Shown here piece after piece: positions 9,640 through 20,751 of a stretch of DNA of 64,000 nt. The notes under the pieces were generated by a model. It did not search any database, was not told where the DNA came from, and saw only the letters and a program-made list of their open reading frames with translations. How positions within the stretch are numbered: the first letter of the stretch is position 1; each line of letters begins with the position of its first letter. The DNA is from Vombatus ursinus. Its lineage: Eukaryota > Chordata > Mammalia > Diprotodontia > Vombatidae. The position numbers and the translations under genes are program-made. The DNA is taken from assembly GCF_900497805.2 (NCBI RefSeq), contig NW_020954588.1, positions 13,636,027 to 13,700,026 of the forward strand. The letters run 5' to 3'.

Positions 9640-11797
9640 GTTTTCAACTATTTTATTTAGTAATTTGTTTTTCCCCAGTTAAATGAAAAAACATTTTTAA
9701 CATTTGCTTTGAAAACTTTGAGTTCCAAATCCTCTCCATTCCTCCATCCCAACCCCCCTCAATGAGAAGACAAGCATTTCGGTATAGGTTATGCATGTGC
9801 AGTCATGCAAAATATTTTCATAATAGTCATGTTGTGAAAGAAAATGTAGACCAAAAAAAAAAACCCAAGAAAAATAAAGTAAAAAAGTGTATCAATCATG
9901 CATTAATGTCTCATTTTTTCCCACATCCCCTCAACCATTTGTCATTTCTCTTTTCTGTCCTACTAGCCAATCTAATAGGTATGAGGTAATACCTCAGAAT
10001 TGTTTTAATATGCATTTCTGCAATCAGTAGTGAGAGCATTTTTTAAAAATATGGCTAGAGATAGCTTTGATTACTTTATTTGAAAACTGTTCATGTCTCT
10101 TGATTATTTATCAGTTGGGGAATAGCTCTTATTTTTATAAATTTGATTCAGTTCTCTTTACACTTGAGAAATGAGGCCTTTATCAGAGGAACTTGCTTCA
10201 ATTTTTTTTCCACAGTTACTATTGTTAGCTATCTTTCGCTCCATCCTATTCTCCCCCCCCATTCATTCTATTGTCTCTCTCCTTTCACTCTGTCCTTCCT
10301 CAAAAGTGTTTTGCTTCTGACTACCACCTTCCCCAATCTGCCCTTCCTTTTATCATTCCCCCCTCTCTTATCCCTTTCCCCTCCTACTTTCCTATAGCAT
10401 AAGATAGATTTCTATACCCATTTGCGTGTGTATGTTATTCCCTCTTGGAACTAATTCTGATGAGAGTAAGGCTCACTCATTCCTCCTCTTCTCCTTTCTC
10501 TTTCCCTCCACTGTAAAAGCTTTTTCTTGTCTCTTTTATGTAAAGTAATTTGCCCTACTCTACTTCTCCATTTTCCTTTCTTCATTACATTCCTCTCTCA
10601 CCCTTTAATTTTTTTTAGATGTCATCCCTTTATATTCAATTCACACCTGTGCCTTCTATCTATATATACTCCTTCTAACTGTCCTAATAATGAGAAAGTT
10701 CTTATGAGTTACAAGTATCATCTTCCCATGTAGGAATGTAAACAGTTTAACCTTGTCAGGTCCCTTATGATTTCCCTTTCCTGTTTACCTTTTTATGCTT
10801 CTCTTGAGTCTTGTATTTGAAAGTCAAATTTTCTATTCAGTTCTGATCTTTTAATCAAGAATGCTTGAAAGTCCTCTATCTATTTTATTGAATGTCCATT
10901 CTCCTCCCCTACCCAAAGGACTATACTCAGTTTTGCTGGGTAGGTGATTCTTGGTTGTAATCCTAGTTCCTTTACCCTCTGGAATACCATATTCCAAGCC
11001 CTCTGGTCCTTTAATGTAGAAGCTGCTAAATCTTGTGTTATCCTGGCTGTGTCTCCACAATACTTGAATTGTTTCTTCTGGCAGCTTGAAACATTTACTC
11101 CTTGACCTGGGAGCCCTGGAATCTGGCTATAATATTCCTGGGAGTTTTCATTTTGTGATCTCTTTTAGGAGGTGATTGGTAGATTCTTTCAATTTCTATT
11201 TTACCCTTTGGTTCTAGAATTTCAGGGCAATTTTCCTTGATAATTTCTTAGAAGATGATGTCTAGATTCTTTTTATAATCATGGCTTTCAGGTAGTCCAA
11301 TAATTTTTAAATGATCTCTCTTGGATCTGTTTTCCAGGTCGGTTGTTTTTCCAATGAAATATTTCACATTGTCTTCTATTTTTTTCATTTTGTTTTTGGT
11401 TTTGTTTTCTTGTTTCTTGATTCCTCATAAAGTCATTAGCTTTCATTTGCTCAATTTTAATTTATAAGGAATCATTTTCTTCAATGAGCTTTTGTACCTC
11501 CTTTTCAATTTGACCAATTCTGTTTTTTAAGGCTTTTTTTTTTCTTTAGTGATTTTTATGCCTCTTTTTACATTTGGCCAATTCTGCTTTTTAAGGCACT
11601 CTTCTCCTCATTGACTTTTGGGACCTCTTTTTTCACTTGGCCTAGTCTGTTGTTTAAGGTGTTATTTTCTTCAGTATTTTTTGCCTCCTTTACCAAGCTG
11701 TTGACTCATTTTTCATGATTTTCTTTCATCACTCTCATTTCTCTTCCCAATTTTTCCTCTACCTCTCTTACTTGATTTTCAAAATTCTTTTTTCTAA
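9640..11797 (-). mobile_element. LINE-1 (marsupial lineage), doubly internally deleted
   Basis: Antisense L1. A 3' UTR piece (9640-9895) is joined to a ~300-bp piece of the ORF2 carboxy end (9896-10200, 'tttatcagttggggaatag'). This is joined in turn to the inter-ORF spacer (10205-10845, homologous to 5540-6110) and then to ORF1 (10850-11797). On the minus strand ORF1 shows the coiled coil (KNRIGQIEKEVQKL), the RNA-binding region (NRSRRD, PRNIIARF) and LQPRITYPAKLS. The endonuclease and the catalytic part of reverse transcriptase are missing. Many stops; inactive. Confidence 0.92.
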
Positions 11798-11804
11798 GAA
11801 ACTA

Positions 11805-12168
11805 GCAGTAGCAACATGGCAGCGTGCTGAGTTTGGAATCAAAGGACTTGGGTTTGTATACTGCCTTGATCAAATACCTCTTGTGTGATATTGGACAAGT
11901 CATTGGCCTTAATTTCCTCATCTGTAAAATGAGGAGTTTGAATTTAGTTGCAGCAAATTTATAGAGAAACAGATCTCTGAAGGCTGCATATTGACTTAGA
12001 AAATCACAAATTAACTTATTTATATTGTATGTCTATTTATTTTGTTAAACACTTCCCACCCAAATACATTTTAATCTGATGACATCGTTTTCAACCAAAA
12101 GTTTGTCACCTATGGTTTAGATGATTAGATGAGTCTTTCTTGCTCTACATTTCTAACCCCCTCATTTT
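11805..12168 (+). mobile_element. CORE-SINE split by a hAT-like insertion
   Basis: The 5' part (11805-11944) runs 'gtgctgagtttggaatcaaa', 'gacttgggtttg', 'cctcatctgtaaaatgagga', 'gtttgaat'. The tail resumes at 12115 with 'gtttagatgattagatgagt' and 'tgctctacatttctaa'. Joined around the insertion these give the usual 'ggttggactagatgacct' tail. Confidence 0.7.
11945..12114 (+). mobile_element. hAT-like non-autonomous element, copy B
   Basis: 170-bp element with ends 'tagttgcagcaaa' and 'tttgtcacctatg', degenerate versions of a CAGNGGTGTCAAA terminal inverted repeat. The interior 'ggctgcatattgacttagaa' and 'tttattttgttaaacactt' is shared with copies A and C. It is flanked by gtttgaat (11937-11944) and gtttagat (12115-12122), a 6/8 match as expected for an old hAT 8-bp duplication. 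Confidence 0.7.
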
Positions 12169-12567
12169 ATAGCTAAAGAAACTGAAAGTGTATTAAAAAA
12201 ATGGAAATCCTTCCTCTCCTGTCTGCTTCTTTCAAAATTTGCTTTTCAATCATCTAATCTACTCTTTGGTAATTAAATGCTGTAAAATCTCACCACTGTA
12301 TCTTGTAGGCTGCAGGCTAGAAGGAAGATGAAAGCAGAGGAGAGATTCTAAATCATTTCCCTAATGTCCACAGTGTGGAACTGAGGCCTACAGCTGGAGT
12401 TGTGTCCCTTCCTGGTATGAGAACAGTTTGGGCGACATCACCTGTGGCTCCCCCTGGACCCCTGATGTCAAATTGACCATCTGGTAGCATCAAATTTACA
12501 AGGTTTTTAGGAGAGAAAGGTTATAGCTCTACAGCAATCTCTTAGCTTTCCATTTCCTTTGTAAAGA
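12169..12567. other. No recognisable repeat
   Basis: A small MIR-like word ('cccctcattttatagctaaa') lies at 12158-12185. The rest (12200-12560) is unique-looking and less AT-rich, around 'tgtggctccccctggacccc'. It has no credible frame. Confidence 0.45.
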
Positions 12568-12835
12568 CGCTCTTGGCATAGTGGATAGCATGCTACACTG
12601 GCAGCCAAAAAGGCCTGCATTCAGTTCTTTCCTTAGACACTTTCTGTGATCCTAGGCAAGTCATTCACCTCTTTGAGTTTCAACTTCCCCATTTGGAGAA
12701 ATAAGCAAAAGAACAGCACCTATCCTGAAGCAATGACAATCAAATAAGATAACATAAGTAAAAGTTTGGGTTTTTTTTTTTTTGCAAACTGTCAAAGCTT
12801 TATATTAATGTCAGCAATAGCTAATAATAGTTATT
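12568..12835 (+). mobile_element. MIR CORE-SINE, near full length
   Basis: Sense MIR: 'tcttggcatagtggatagca', 'gatcctaggcaagtcattca', a 'cctatcctgaagcaatgaca' middle, then a T13 run and a tail 'gtcaaagctttatattaatg'. Confidence 0.75.
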
Positions 12836-13099
12836 GATCAGCTAATTATTATAAATTAGCTAATAATAAACTAACCAATCGTGCTAGTTTATCCCAAAAA
12901 AATGACTATGGAATATAACAGCCCTGGCCATTGTATAACTACCCCTGAGGGCGCTAAAGAACTGAAGAAGGAAAGGGAACTATAACGTGTACAAAACATT
13001 TTTGAGGATGATGAATGAATGAATGAGTGAGTGAGTGAATGCATGATAAATTAATTATTAAGCACTTACTTTGTGTCATGCACTGTGTATAAGGGGAAC

Positions 13100-13262
13100 T
13101 AGTATCAGACTCAAAGGATTGAATTCTTTTCCACTTACTACCAGTGTGACCTTGGGCAAGTCAGATTTTCAGCTTCTTCATCTCTAACATGAAGAGACCA
13201 GACTATAGGATGATTGCTGAGTTATCTTCTACCTTCAAATCCTTTTATTCCTATGATCTCTA
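13100..13262 (+). mobile_element. CORE-SINE inserted in L2
   Basis: Sense fragment: 'gtgaccttgggcaagtcaga', 'tcatctctaacatgaagaga', 'ctttattc' type tail ending 'cctatgatctctatgatcc'. It lies between two stretches of the same antisense L2. Confidence 0.6.
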
Positions 13263-13394
13263 TGATCCCTACTGTGTATAAAACACTCTGCTAGGCACTG
13301 TAGGGGATACCCACTGGAGATATAAGTCCCTGTGCTCATAGAGCTTATAGTCTACTCTGTACAGGCTATGGGCTATGGTATGATAAAAATTACA

Positions 13395-13512
13395 TGTTCA
13401 GTGGAAGCATAGTGTCGTGAAAAGAATGTTGAATTTGAAGTCAGAAAGCGAGCGTTTAAATCATCTTTCTATCACTCATTAGCTTTGAATCAGTCACTTC
13501 ATTTCTCTGGAA
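13395..13512 (+). mobile_element. CORE-SINE fragment inserted in L2
   Basis: Sense head and core only: 'gtggaagcatagtgtcgtga', 'gaatttgaagtcagaaag', 'tcactcattagctttgaatc', 'cagtcacttcatttctctgg'. The tail is missing. Confidence 0.6.
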
Positions 13513-14112
13513 ACCACTGTGGAAAAGAGTAAGGAAGTGGGGATTAGAGGGGGAGGAATATGGAATGGCTTCAAGGAAGAGGTGACATCTGAGTTGGACT
13601 TCAAAGGATAGGTAAGTAGTTAACAGGCAGAGAAGAAGGAGGAGGAAATGTCTGATACAGGGAATAGTAGAAGCAAAAACAGACAGGTAGGAATGTGTGG
13701 AACATGTTTCAGGGAGAGAAAATACTCCACTTTGACTACCCCGTAGAGTACATATTGGAGAGCAGCATAAAATGAGGCTAGAAGGACCAGGTAGCATCAG
13801 ATTGTGAATGACCTTGAATTCCCAGCAAAGAGGCTTGAATTTTACTTGGTAGGTAATGGGGAGCTACTTAAGAACTTTGAGCAAAAGATTGACCAAATAT
13901 TTGAAAAATAATTCATCTGAAAGTGATATGAAAGATAGTTTAGAGTAGAGAGAGAACAGCAGAGGTAGAAAGATTTGTAAGGAGGGCATGGAAAAGACTG
14001 GATGGGTGGTAATAGAGAAATGGTGAATGGAATAGAGAGGGAAAAGAAATGCATAAAAAAACAACCTAAGGGTGTGTGGTGTGGTGTAATGTGGTTTTGG
14101 GGGAAAGATAAA

Positions 14113-14182
14113 GACAGAAAGAGAGAGAGAGACAGAAAGAGACAGATAGACAGAGAGAAAGAGACAGAGAGAGACAGAGAGA
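14113..14182. repeat. (GA)n/(GACA)n microsatellite
   Basis: About 70 bp of GA and GACAGA units inside the long antisense L2. Confidence 0.9.
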
Positions 14183-14840
14183 TTATTGGCAATACTTGTT
14201 AATCTGTAGAATATGAGAGGTGAAAGAAAAAAAGAGAATTAAAAAATTAAAGATTATATTAATGACTTTTGGGACCTTTGGAGGCTGGGTGAATAATGGT
14301 TCCATTGACAGAAACAGTGAAGTCAGAAAGAGGAGCAGCTTGGAGGAATAGAAATAATATTCTTGGTTTGGGACATGAGTTTAGGGAAACAGACACTAGG
14401 TAGACGTGCTAAGTGTGTATTTTTAGACATGGAAATGAGACTTGGAGTGGAGGTCAAGATTGAGGATATGGATTCTTGTGTGCAGAGGTAATCATTGAAT
14501 CCACAGGAGCAAGTGAGATTGCCACAGGAAAGAGGAGACAAAAAGATGACTAAGGTAGGACCTCGAGGATCATCTACATTAAGGTTTTGAGAAGAGAACA
14601 AGGAACCAAGAGGAACAAAAGAAAGATGAGTTTGAAAGTTAGGAAGAATACAAGGACAAAATGTGTCTTTGGACTCAAAGGAGGAAAGACTCTCCCTCAT
14701 CAGATAATAGTCCATAAGTATAAGACCACAGAGAGTCAAGGATGATGAAGACTGGAAAAAAAAGGCCACTGGATTTAATGATTAGAAAGATATTAGTCAT
14801 CTTGAAGAAAAGCATTTCAGTGGAATGATTGTTGTAGAAG

Positions 14841-15394
14841 AAGAAAATGAGCAGAGCATGATTTGTGAAGGGAAGGAAATATGTGCGATGGTATCTTTGG
14901 TAAGAGAATCAAGGAAATGTGGTGGAATTCTCTGCGTACAAATGGGGTCCCAGCATGGTAGCTTATACAGCAGGATGTCTTCTCCTTCCCTCATGCCAAC
15001 CCATTCCCTGTTATTTAGGAAGTCTCTAATTCTTCTCCAGTTCATAAGGTTCCTGAGCCTTATATTAAGATCATCTAAATTTTTACATAACCTTCTCTTG
15101 ATCAATTAAAATATATAGAGTCATACTTAATGTTCAACAACGTAAAATCCTTCAAAATTACATTTTATAGATGAGATTAGAACGCTAAAATGGCACAAGG
15201 CTGCAAATGGTAGAGACAATTTTATTTCATGAACTATTGGATTAAAAATATGATATAACATAGTTTTGGGTACATAGGTTTTGTTTTGTATTCTTGGGAG
15301 GAGGAGGGAGGGAATTGGTCTAGAATGTGATTTCATTGGTACTAGCAATTCCCTACAAGGAAATATTCTCTATGAGTATGTATACCCAATTATT
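14841..15394. other. No recognisable feature
   Basis: Follows the end of the antisense L2. The open frames at 14825-15109 and 14797-15105 overlap on opposite strands and show no recognisable domain. Confidence 0.45.
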
Positions 15395-15545
15395 CCACAA
15401 TTTATAATCTTAGAGGGTTGCCTAGTTTGCCACTAGGTTAAGCTAATACATATTGGAGGAAAAACTTGAACCCAGGCTTGCTAGATTCCAAGGTCAGCTT
15501 TCTATTCACCAGAATACACTGCCTTTCTCTCTGAGTATGGTACAG
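15395..15545 (-). mobile_element. CORE-SINE with the ctataaattgcag-type tail
   Basis: Antisense: 'tataatcttagagggttgcc', 'cactaggttaagctaat', 'cttgaacccaggcttgctag', 'ctttctattcaccagaatac', 'actgcc'. Same subfamily as 29060-29245, 36230-36400 and, on the other strand, 56812-57005. Confidence 0.65.
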
Positions 15546-15644
15546 CTGTCCAAAAGTTCTCTCAGACTGTAATGCAAGTGGTTACTAGTATGCGTATTTT
15601 AAATTTGCCTTTTATATTTTAAAACAGAAGGGCTCAATTTGATA

Positions 15645-15699
15645 TGGTTCATGGGGTCACGAACAGTCAGACACGACTGAACAAATAAACAACAACAAC
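15645..15699 (+). mobile_element. RTE/Bov-B type LINE 3' end stub
   Basis: Only the terminal ~55 bp: 'ggttcatggggtcacgaaca', 'gtcagacacgactgaacaaa', then AACAACAAC. The SINE-specific 'tttgccaagaaaaccccaaa' is not seen upstream, so this may be a 5'-truncated RTE LINE and not a MAR1 SINE. Confidence 0.6.
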
Positions 15700-16623
15700 C
15701 TTTTCCAGGAAGACACTGAATGTTTCTTTTATTTGTTTCATTTGATTCTGGTCACTCTTGCTGTTTTTAAAAAATGAAAATAATATTTCTCTTAGTGAAT
15801 AGAGCTTTGGCATTTCCTCTCAGGAAGAGAAGTTAAAAAGTTAAATTATATGATTTGTCTTCAATTGTATGCATTGTGCTCTGGTGACCGAATGAAAAGT
15901 GATTCAATAACACGAAATGAGCCAACACACTCATTTTTGTTCCCAGAAGACCCAAATGTTAGAGTTGGAAGAATTTTATAGAAACTTTTCATTAGGTTAA
16001 GCATCCATTTATCTAATATGAATCCAGCATCATCATTTTGAAAACATTTCAGAAGGAGGAGGGAAGGACTTTTAATGAGTTTATTTTACCTCTGAAGTCA
16101 TGATGTCTTGATGCTTTCAAAGGACATACTTTCATTAACCTGCCAAAGTTTTTGTATCTATTTTAGCCATATCAGCAGGTAAGGGAATTGATGAGGCAGG
16201 GAACTAAATGGTCTTTTAACTCCATGTAAGTCAGAGAAACTTGGCAGCACCCATGAAATTATTCAAAGGGTACACTTTCACTGATTATTTTACACTCAAC
16301 CCTATTCATCCTGCATCCACATCTAGTCTATTCATCCAAAGATGTATCATTATATCTTTGCACCTGAGATTCTAATTCCCTTTTAAAATGGAAGACATAA
16401 GGGAAGAAATAAACAATGTGTGGCACTAAAAAAGTAACTGGTAAACAGAAAAATTATTGCTCAGCTGCACACATTAAAGCAAAGAAATGTAGGGCAGGGG
16501 AGGAAACAGAGGTAGATTTGAACTATTAGATTACCTTTGTCTCACCTGATGAACATTCAAGTGGACTATATATCTTAATGTGAACAAATAAAAAAGTTCT
16601 AAAACAATTTCTTGTTAAGTCTA
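15700..16623. other. No recognisable feature
   Basis: Over 900 bp of unique-looking AT-rich sequence with no known repeat recognised and no long frame. Among the longer repeat-free stretches here. Confidence 0.5.
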
Positions 16624-16659
16624 CAGATATAATATCTTTTTGTTTGTTTGTTTTTATTT

Positions 16660-16960
16660 TCCGGACTATGTCTCTCTATCTTTTCCAAGCTGAAAGTTCA
16701 GTAGCCTCTGATGGGCCCAACCTCAATGCTAATTGACATGGAAGCTTTGAACCACTCCCTTTCTGATGTAGGCTGCCTGGCCCCTCATTAGGCAGCCTGA
16801 TGGGTCCCCACTCCAGAGGCTTACCATATTGGTACCAGACTTAGTGCAGATGCCTGATTGGTTTGAGCCATATTGCAGCTCAGAAACTGCAAACTCAAGT
16901 GATCCACCAACCTCAGCCTCCCCACTAACAGGATTAAGGTGTGCACCATTACACCCAGGC
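16660..16960 (-). pseudogene. 7SL (SRP RNA) retropseudogene, near full length
   Basis: Reverse-complement 7SL over its whole ~300 nt. Landmarks are 'ggcagcctgatgggtccc', 'cttaccatattggtaccaga', 'cttagtgcagatgcctga', 'gccatattgcagctcagaaa', 'ctcaagtgatccaccaacct', 'cagcctcccc' and the RNA 5' end as 'attacacccaggc'. A T-rich stretch (16637-16660) is the antisense tail. agatataat flanks it at 16625-16633 and 16961-16969, an L1-style target duplication. Many substitutions, so not a functional SRP RNA gene. Confidence 0.85.
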
Positions 16961-17194
16961 AGATATAATTTTTTAATGAGACATTAAATCACCAAAGAAA
17001 AGAATAACTATGACTGAATACCAGAGCATCACTGTAGCTTAGTTCCCTGCATCTTAAGCTATCAGGCTACCTATCCAGCAGATGTATCATTTCTCTGGTT
17101 TTCTCTATTGGGCCAAATTTTGGTCTGTCACATTTTTGTCATCTCACAACCACCACAATTTTTTGTCAGTTAATAGGTTTGTGGGTCATCCAGC

Positions 17195-17350
17195 AATTAT
17201 AAACAAACACTTGCTAAGTGCCTGCTCTATACAAAGCATTGAGCTAGAAGCACAAAGAGATGGAAACATAAATGGACATAAATAAAAGACAGAAATGGTT
17301 CTGGTCCCTAATAGAGTTCATAGAAGACGTGCAAAGGAAAACATTTTAGG
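17195..17350 (-). mobile_element. L2 3' end, antisense
   Basis: 'acacttgctaagtgcctgct', 'acaaagcattgagctagaag', 'gacagaaatggttctggtcc', 'ctaatagagttcatagaag' follow the L2 3' UTR in reverse complement. Confidence 0.65.
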
Positions 17351-17929
17351 AAACAGTGGAACAACAACAAAAAAAAAGTTGAAGGAGAGGAGAGAAGGAA
17401 ATACTTCATTAAAAATTAGAAGCTGAAGGGGAGGAGGGAAGGAAAGATCTTGAACTATTTGCTTAACTCTGAAGAGAAACAGAATAGAGAAAAGAGGAAT
17501 AGAAATAGGTTACTAAAGAAATAAAATTAATAAAAAGTAATAATTTAAATAAATTCAAAGACCTAGGGATAGAGCAAGTAAATAAGAGTGGGTTAAGAGG
17601 CAGCTTTTGTGAATATATCCGCATCAAAATAAGCAGAAGTAATTGAAGTTAAAAAGTATTTACTTAGAAGAGGAAGGAAACAAAAAATACAAAAGAAATG
17701 AGTAGAGAAAAACAAAACTAACAATTGTAATTTTTTAAAGGTCAATTGATTAAACAGCCCAATAAAATCCAATTTAAAAGAGCATAACAAAATGGATAAG
17801 AAAGCAATGACCCTGTCTTTCCTTGTTTTTAGTAAATTAAAGTGCCCATGAACATTTTTATAGGTATTTAATCAATTAACTTGAGTAACCTTTGGCTTAG
17901 CATTTAAAAGACTTCACAGTCTCAATTCC
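17351..17929. other. A-rich unassigned stretch
   Basis: Purine- and A-rich sequence (GAAGG, AATAAA words). It may continue the decayed antisense L2, but no block could be matched with confidence. Confidence 0.4.
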
Positions 17930-18330
17930 ATCAATCTATCTAGTCTTATTATATGTTAACCTCCCTTCATACCCTCTATGTTTCAGTAAAAAATGGTTCC
18001 ATACATTTCTTTCTATCTCTTGCCTCCATAAACAGACAATTTAGCCTGATCTCCTGATGAATTCTGGGCACCAAGCTTGGAATGTATCCTCTTCACCTTC
18101 ATTTTTGAGAAGCTCTTGCCTCCTTGAATGCAAAACACACATTATACTTCTTAGACAAAGCTGTTAGGGAAAATACCTTCAATATTATTTATTTGCTTAT
18201 CTGTGCACCTACTGTATCCTCCCATATGAACAAAAGTTCCATAAAGACAGCCCTATTTTCAAGTCTAGATTCATCTGGAACAATGTTCTCCACAAACAAG
18301 AACATACTCACCTTTGTGTAATAATAGCAA
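17930..18330 (+). mobile_element. Possible sense L2 fragment
   Basis: The order of words ('ccctctatgtttcagtaaaa', 'caagcttggaatgtatcct', 'gagaagctcttgcctccttg', 'gtgcacctactgtatcctcc') follows the sense L2 3' UTR loosely. Weak call. Confidence 0.3.
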
Positions 18331-18639
18331 TATCAATTTAATAACTCACATTTATAAAGCCTTTAATAAGTCCTACAAAAAACCCTTTGCACTGAATGGA
18401 CTAAATGGTACCTCAAATTTTCACCTGGTCTAGAAACAAAACTCCGGATAATTGGGCAAATTTAATCCCACCCTGTTTGCAAAAGTATTATTCACATCCA
18501 CTTACCTTTTTCAAAGTTCTTTGTATCTCACCTAGCCTACATTAACACTTCCCCACCTTCAAGTTTCTTCCCTCTCCAAACAATCTTCAAAAAATTGCCA
18601 AAATTTTTCCTAAAGCATCATGCCATTCCCTTAGTCAAT

Positions 18640-19260
18640 AAAAATCAGTGGCTCTCCTTCGTCTCTAGAATCAAATGCAAATCCCAATGGTTGTACTGAA
18701 GGCCCTTCAAACTTGACCTTAGCCTACTTTTTCAGTCTACATTATTTGAAATGGCTCTCCTTCATACATTCTTGAGTCCAGTCAAATTGCCCTCTTACTG
18801 TTCCTAACACACAACATTCTCCACTCTCCATACTTTAATCTCTTAGAATCCTTAGTTTCCTTCAGGACCCATCTCAAGTGCTACCTTCCACTTGGGTAAG
18901 GCTTTTCTTAGATTCCCTGAAGAAATATGTTTAATTTTTGTGTTTATTTTATTTATATATATATATGTATGTATATGTATATATATAAATATATAGTGTA
19001 TATGTATATACAAACATACATATGCATGTGTATGGATATGATGTTTTGTATATGTACATATATAGTATGTGTATACATACATACATGAATGCATATGCAT
19101 GTAATATACATTCATATATATACAAATGTTTTATCTCTGTCAGTAGAGCATAAGCTCTTTAAGGGCAGGTTTCATTTAGGATTTTGTGTCATCAGCTTTT
19201 AGCACAGGGCCTGGCATATTGTAACTACTTAATAAATGTGTGTTGCTTGATTGACTGGCA
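18640..19260 (+). mobile_element. L2 3' UTR, sense, with internal microsatellite
   Basis: Sense L2: 'gaatcaaatgcaaatccca', 'cttcaaacttgaccttagcc', 'tcctaacacacaacattctc', 'tttccttcaggacccatctc', 'aagtgctaccttccacttgg'. A TA/TG microsatellite follows, then 'gagcataagctctttaaggg', 'cagggcctggcatattgtaa' and the end 'aataaatgtgtgttgcttga'. Confidence 0.8.
18948..19130. repeat. (TA)n/(TGTA)n microsatellite inside L2
   Basis: About 180 bp of TATATG, TGTATA and CATACA words at the point of the L2 3' UTR where a shorter TATAT run also occurs in the copy at 33655-34015. Confidence 0.9.
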
Positions 19261-19267
19261 GACAAAT

Positions 19268-19505
19268 GTTATTGTATAAATTTAGTCTTGTCTGACTTTT
19301 TCTGACCCCATTTTGGGGTTTTCTTGGCAAGGCTACTGGAATGGTTTGTCATTTTCTCCTCTAGCTCATTTTACAGATGATAAAAGTGAGGAAAACGGGG
19401 TTAAGTGACTTGCCCAGGGTAACACAGCTAGTAAGTGTCTGAGGCCAGATTTGAACTCAGGAAGGTAAGTATTGCATTCTATCCACTGCACCACCTCGCT
19501 GACCA
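19268..19505 (-). mobile_element. MAR1-like SINE with RTE type tail, antisense
   Basis: 'tcttgtctgactttttctga', 'ccccattttggggttttctt', 'tggaatggtttgtcattttc', then 'gttaagtgacttgcccaggg' and 'ctatccactgcaccacctcg'. Complete from RTE-like tail to head. Confidence 0.88.
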
Positions 19506-20489
19506 GAGACACAAATGGACATAGATAATAGATGACCCCATCGCTTTAAACCTTAAACAAACTAGCTAGAACAACCTGAGTATCTAACAAGCATTTAAAT
19601 CTCAAGATCTTAACATAAGAAAAGACTTAGAAACCACTTAGTCCAGTTAAATGCATGTCTTTGTTTATAAATAAATTTCTCAAAAAGATTATTATAATGA
19701 ATAGCCTATACTGGAACCAAATAAAATGAATATTATCATAACAATTGTGCTTTACTTCTTTGGATAATTCTGATTAATGGCCTCAGAAATACCAAAAACA
19801 AAGAAAAAGTTATCTAATTACAAAATGTTTACAGATTCTGTTTTTAACAGAGAAATAGAGTGTGATAATCTTCTAAAGCCAAAGAGTTTCAAGACACAAA
19901 TAAGTAACTGACCAGTAAAGATAAATTGAGCATTCCAAAGAGCCACGAAGCATGTGCACTATGGAAGGTCATTTTTTTCTTCTTTTCTCAAACGGATTTG
20001 GAAGAGACTTTTAATAAATATTTTGGGGTTAGCATCTATTATGGCATAGCTCTAATCTTACTGCCTAAGAGACTTTTAGTTGTTGGCTATATTTCTTATT
20101 CCTTAAAACTCAAATAAGGAGAGGCCAACTCATGCTGCTAATTTGATGATAATCCCTGTAGTATCTCTTCCATAGAGTTCAAATCGTTGGGTAAACCCTA
20201 ACTTTCCAGTTTCCCAATTATCTCCACCATTTATCTAAGAATCTTCTTATGTCTAGCTATTCCACTTTTTTTCCCTATCCCAGTTTCTAGCCCCATATTT
20301 CCATCCCTAGTTTTCTGCTACTGAAGCTGATGACCCTTTTTTAAGTACAAAGTCAGCAGAGTGACTGGGGACCTAGCTCTTCTTAACTAAAGAATTTCCT
20401 CTGACCCAGTTATGGAGAATTTATATTTTCCATTATTTGAGCTAAGGTTTTTTTCTACCATATCATATATTTTCCCATACTGTTCTTTT
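19506..20489. other. No recognisable feature
   Basis: Unique-looking sequence apart from a very short MIR-like word near 19630 ('ccacttagtccagttaaatg'). Confidence 0.45.
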
Positions 20490-20750
20490 GTGTGCCTATT
20501 GATAATAATAACAAAAATAGCTAGCACTTTCAGGTTTGCAAAATACTTTACAAGTATTACTTCATTTTATCCTCATAACAACTCTGAGAGGTAGGTGCTA
20601 TTATTAGCCCCAGTTTACAGATGAGAAGACTGAGTCCAACAGAGGTTAATTGACTTGCCCAGGATCATACAACGACTAAGAGTATGAGGTCATATTTGAA
20701 CTCAGGTCCTCCTGACTCAAGGTCTAGTGTTCTACCCACTGTGCTACCTT
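20490..20750 (-). mobile_element. MIR CORE-SINE, near full length
   Basis: 'tagctagcactttcaggttt', 'atcctcataacaactctgag', 'ttacagatgagaagactgag', 'tgacttgcccaggatcatac', 'aactcaggtcctcctgactc', 'ctacccactgtgctacct'. It abuts the next SINE directly. Confidence 0.85.
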
Positions 20751-20751
20751 T

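Larger units (their letters stand above)
13015..14840 (-). mobile_element. L2 LINE, long antisense copy
   Basis: About 1.8 kb of reverse-complement L2. It starts at the L2 3' end repeats ('aatgaatgaatgaatgagtg', 'attaagcacttactttgtg'). Next is the 3' UTR block 'cttcaaggaagaggtgacat' and 'gagttggacttcaaagg', then 'aatggggagctacttaagaa'. Further upstream in the LINE come ORF2-derived words such as 'tttgggacatgagtttaggg', 'agagtcaaggatgatgaaga' and 'catttcagtggaatgattg'. It is interrupted by two SINEs and a GA microsatellite. Confidence 0.7.

Noticed and set aside
16660-16960. A functional 7SL RNA gene or an Alu-type SINE
   Set aside because: Too many substitutions, an antisense poly(A)-like tail and a target duplication show a retropseudogene. 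It is monomeric and full length, unlike Alu.
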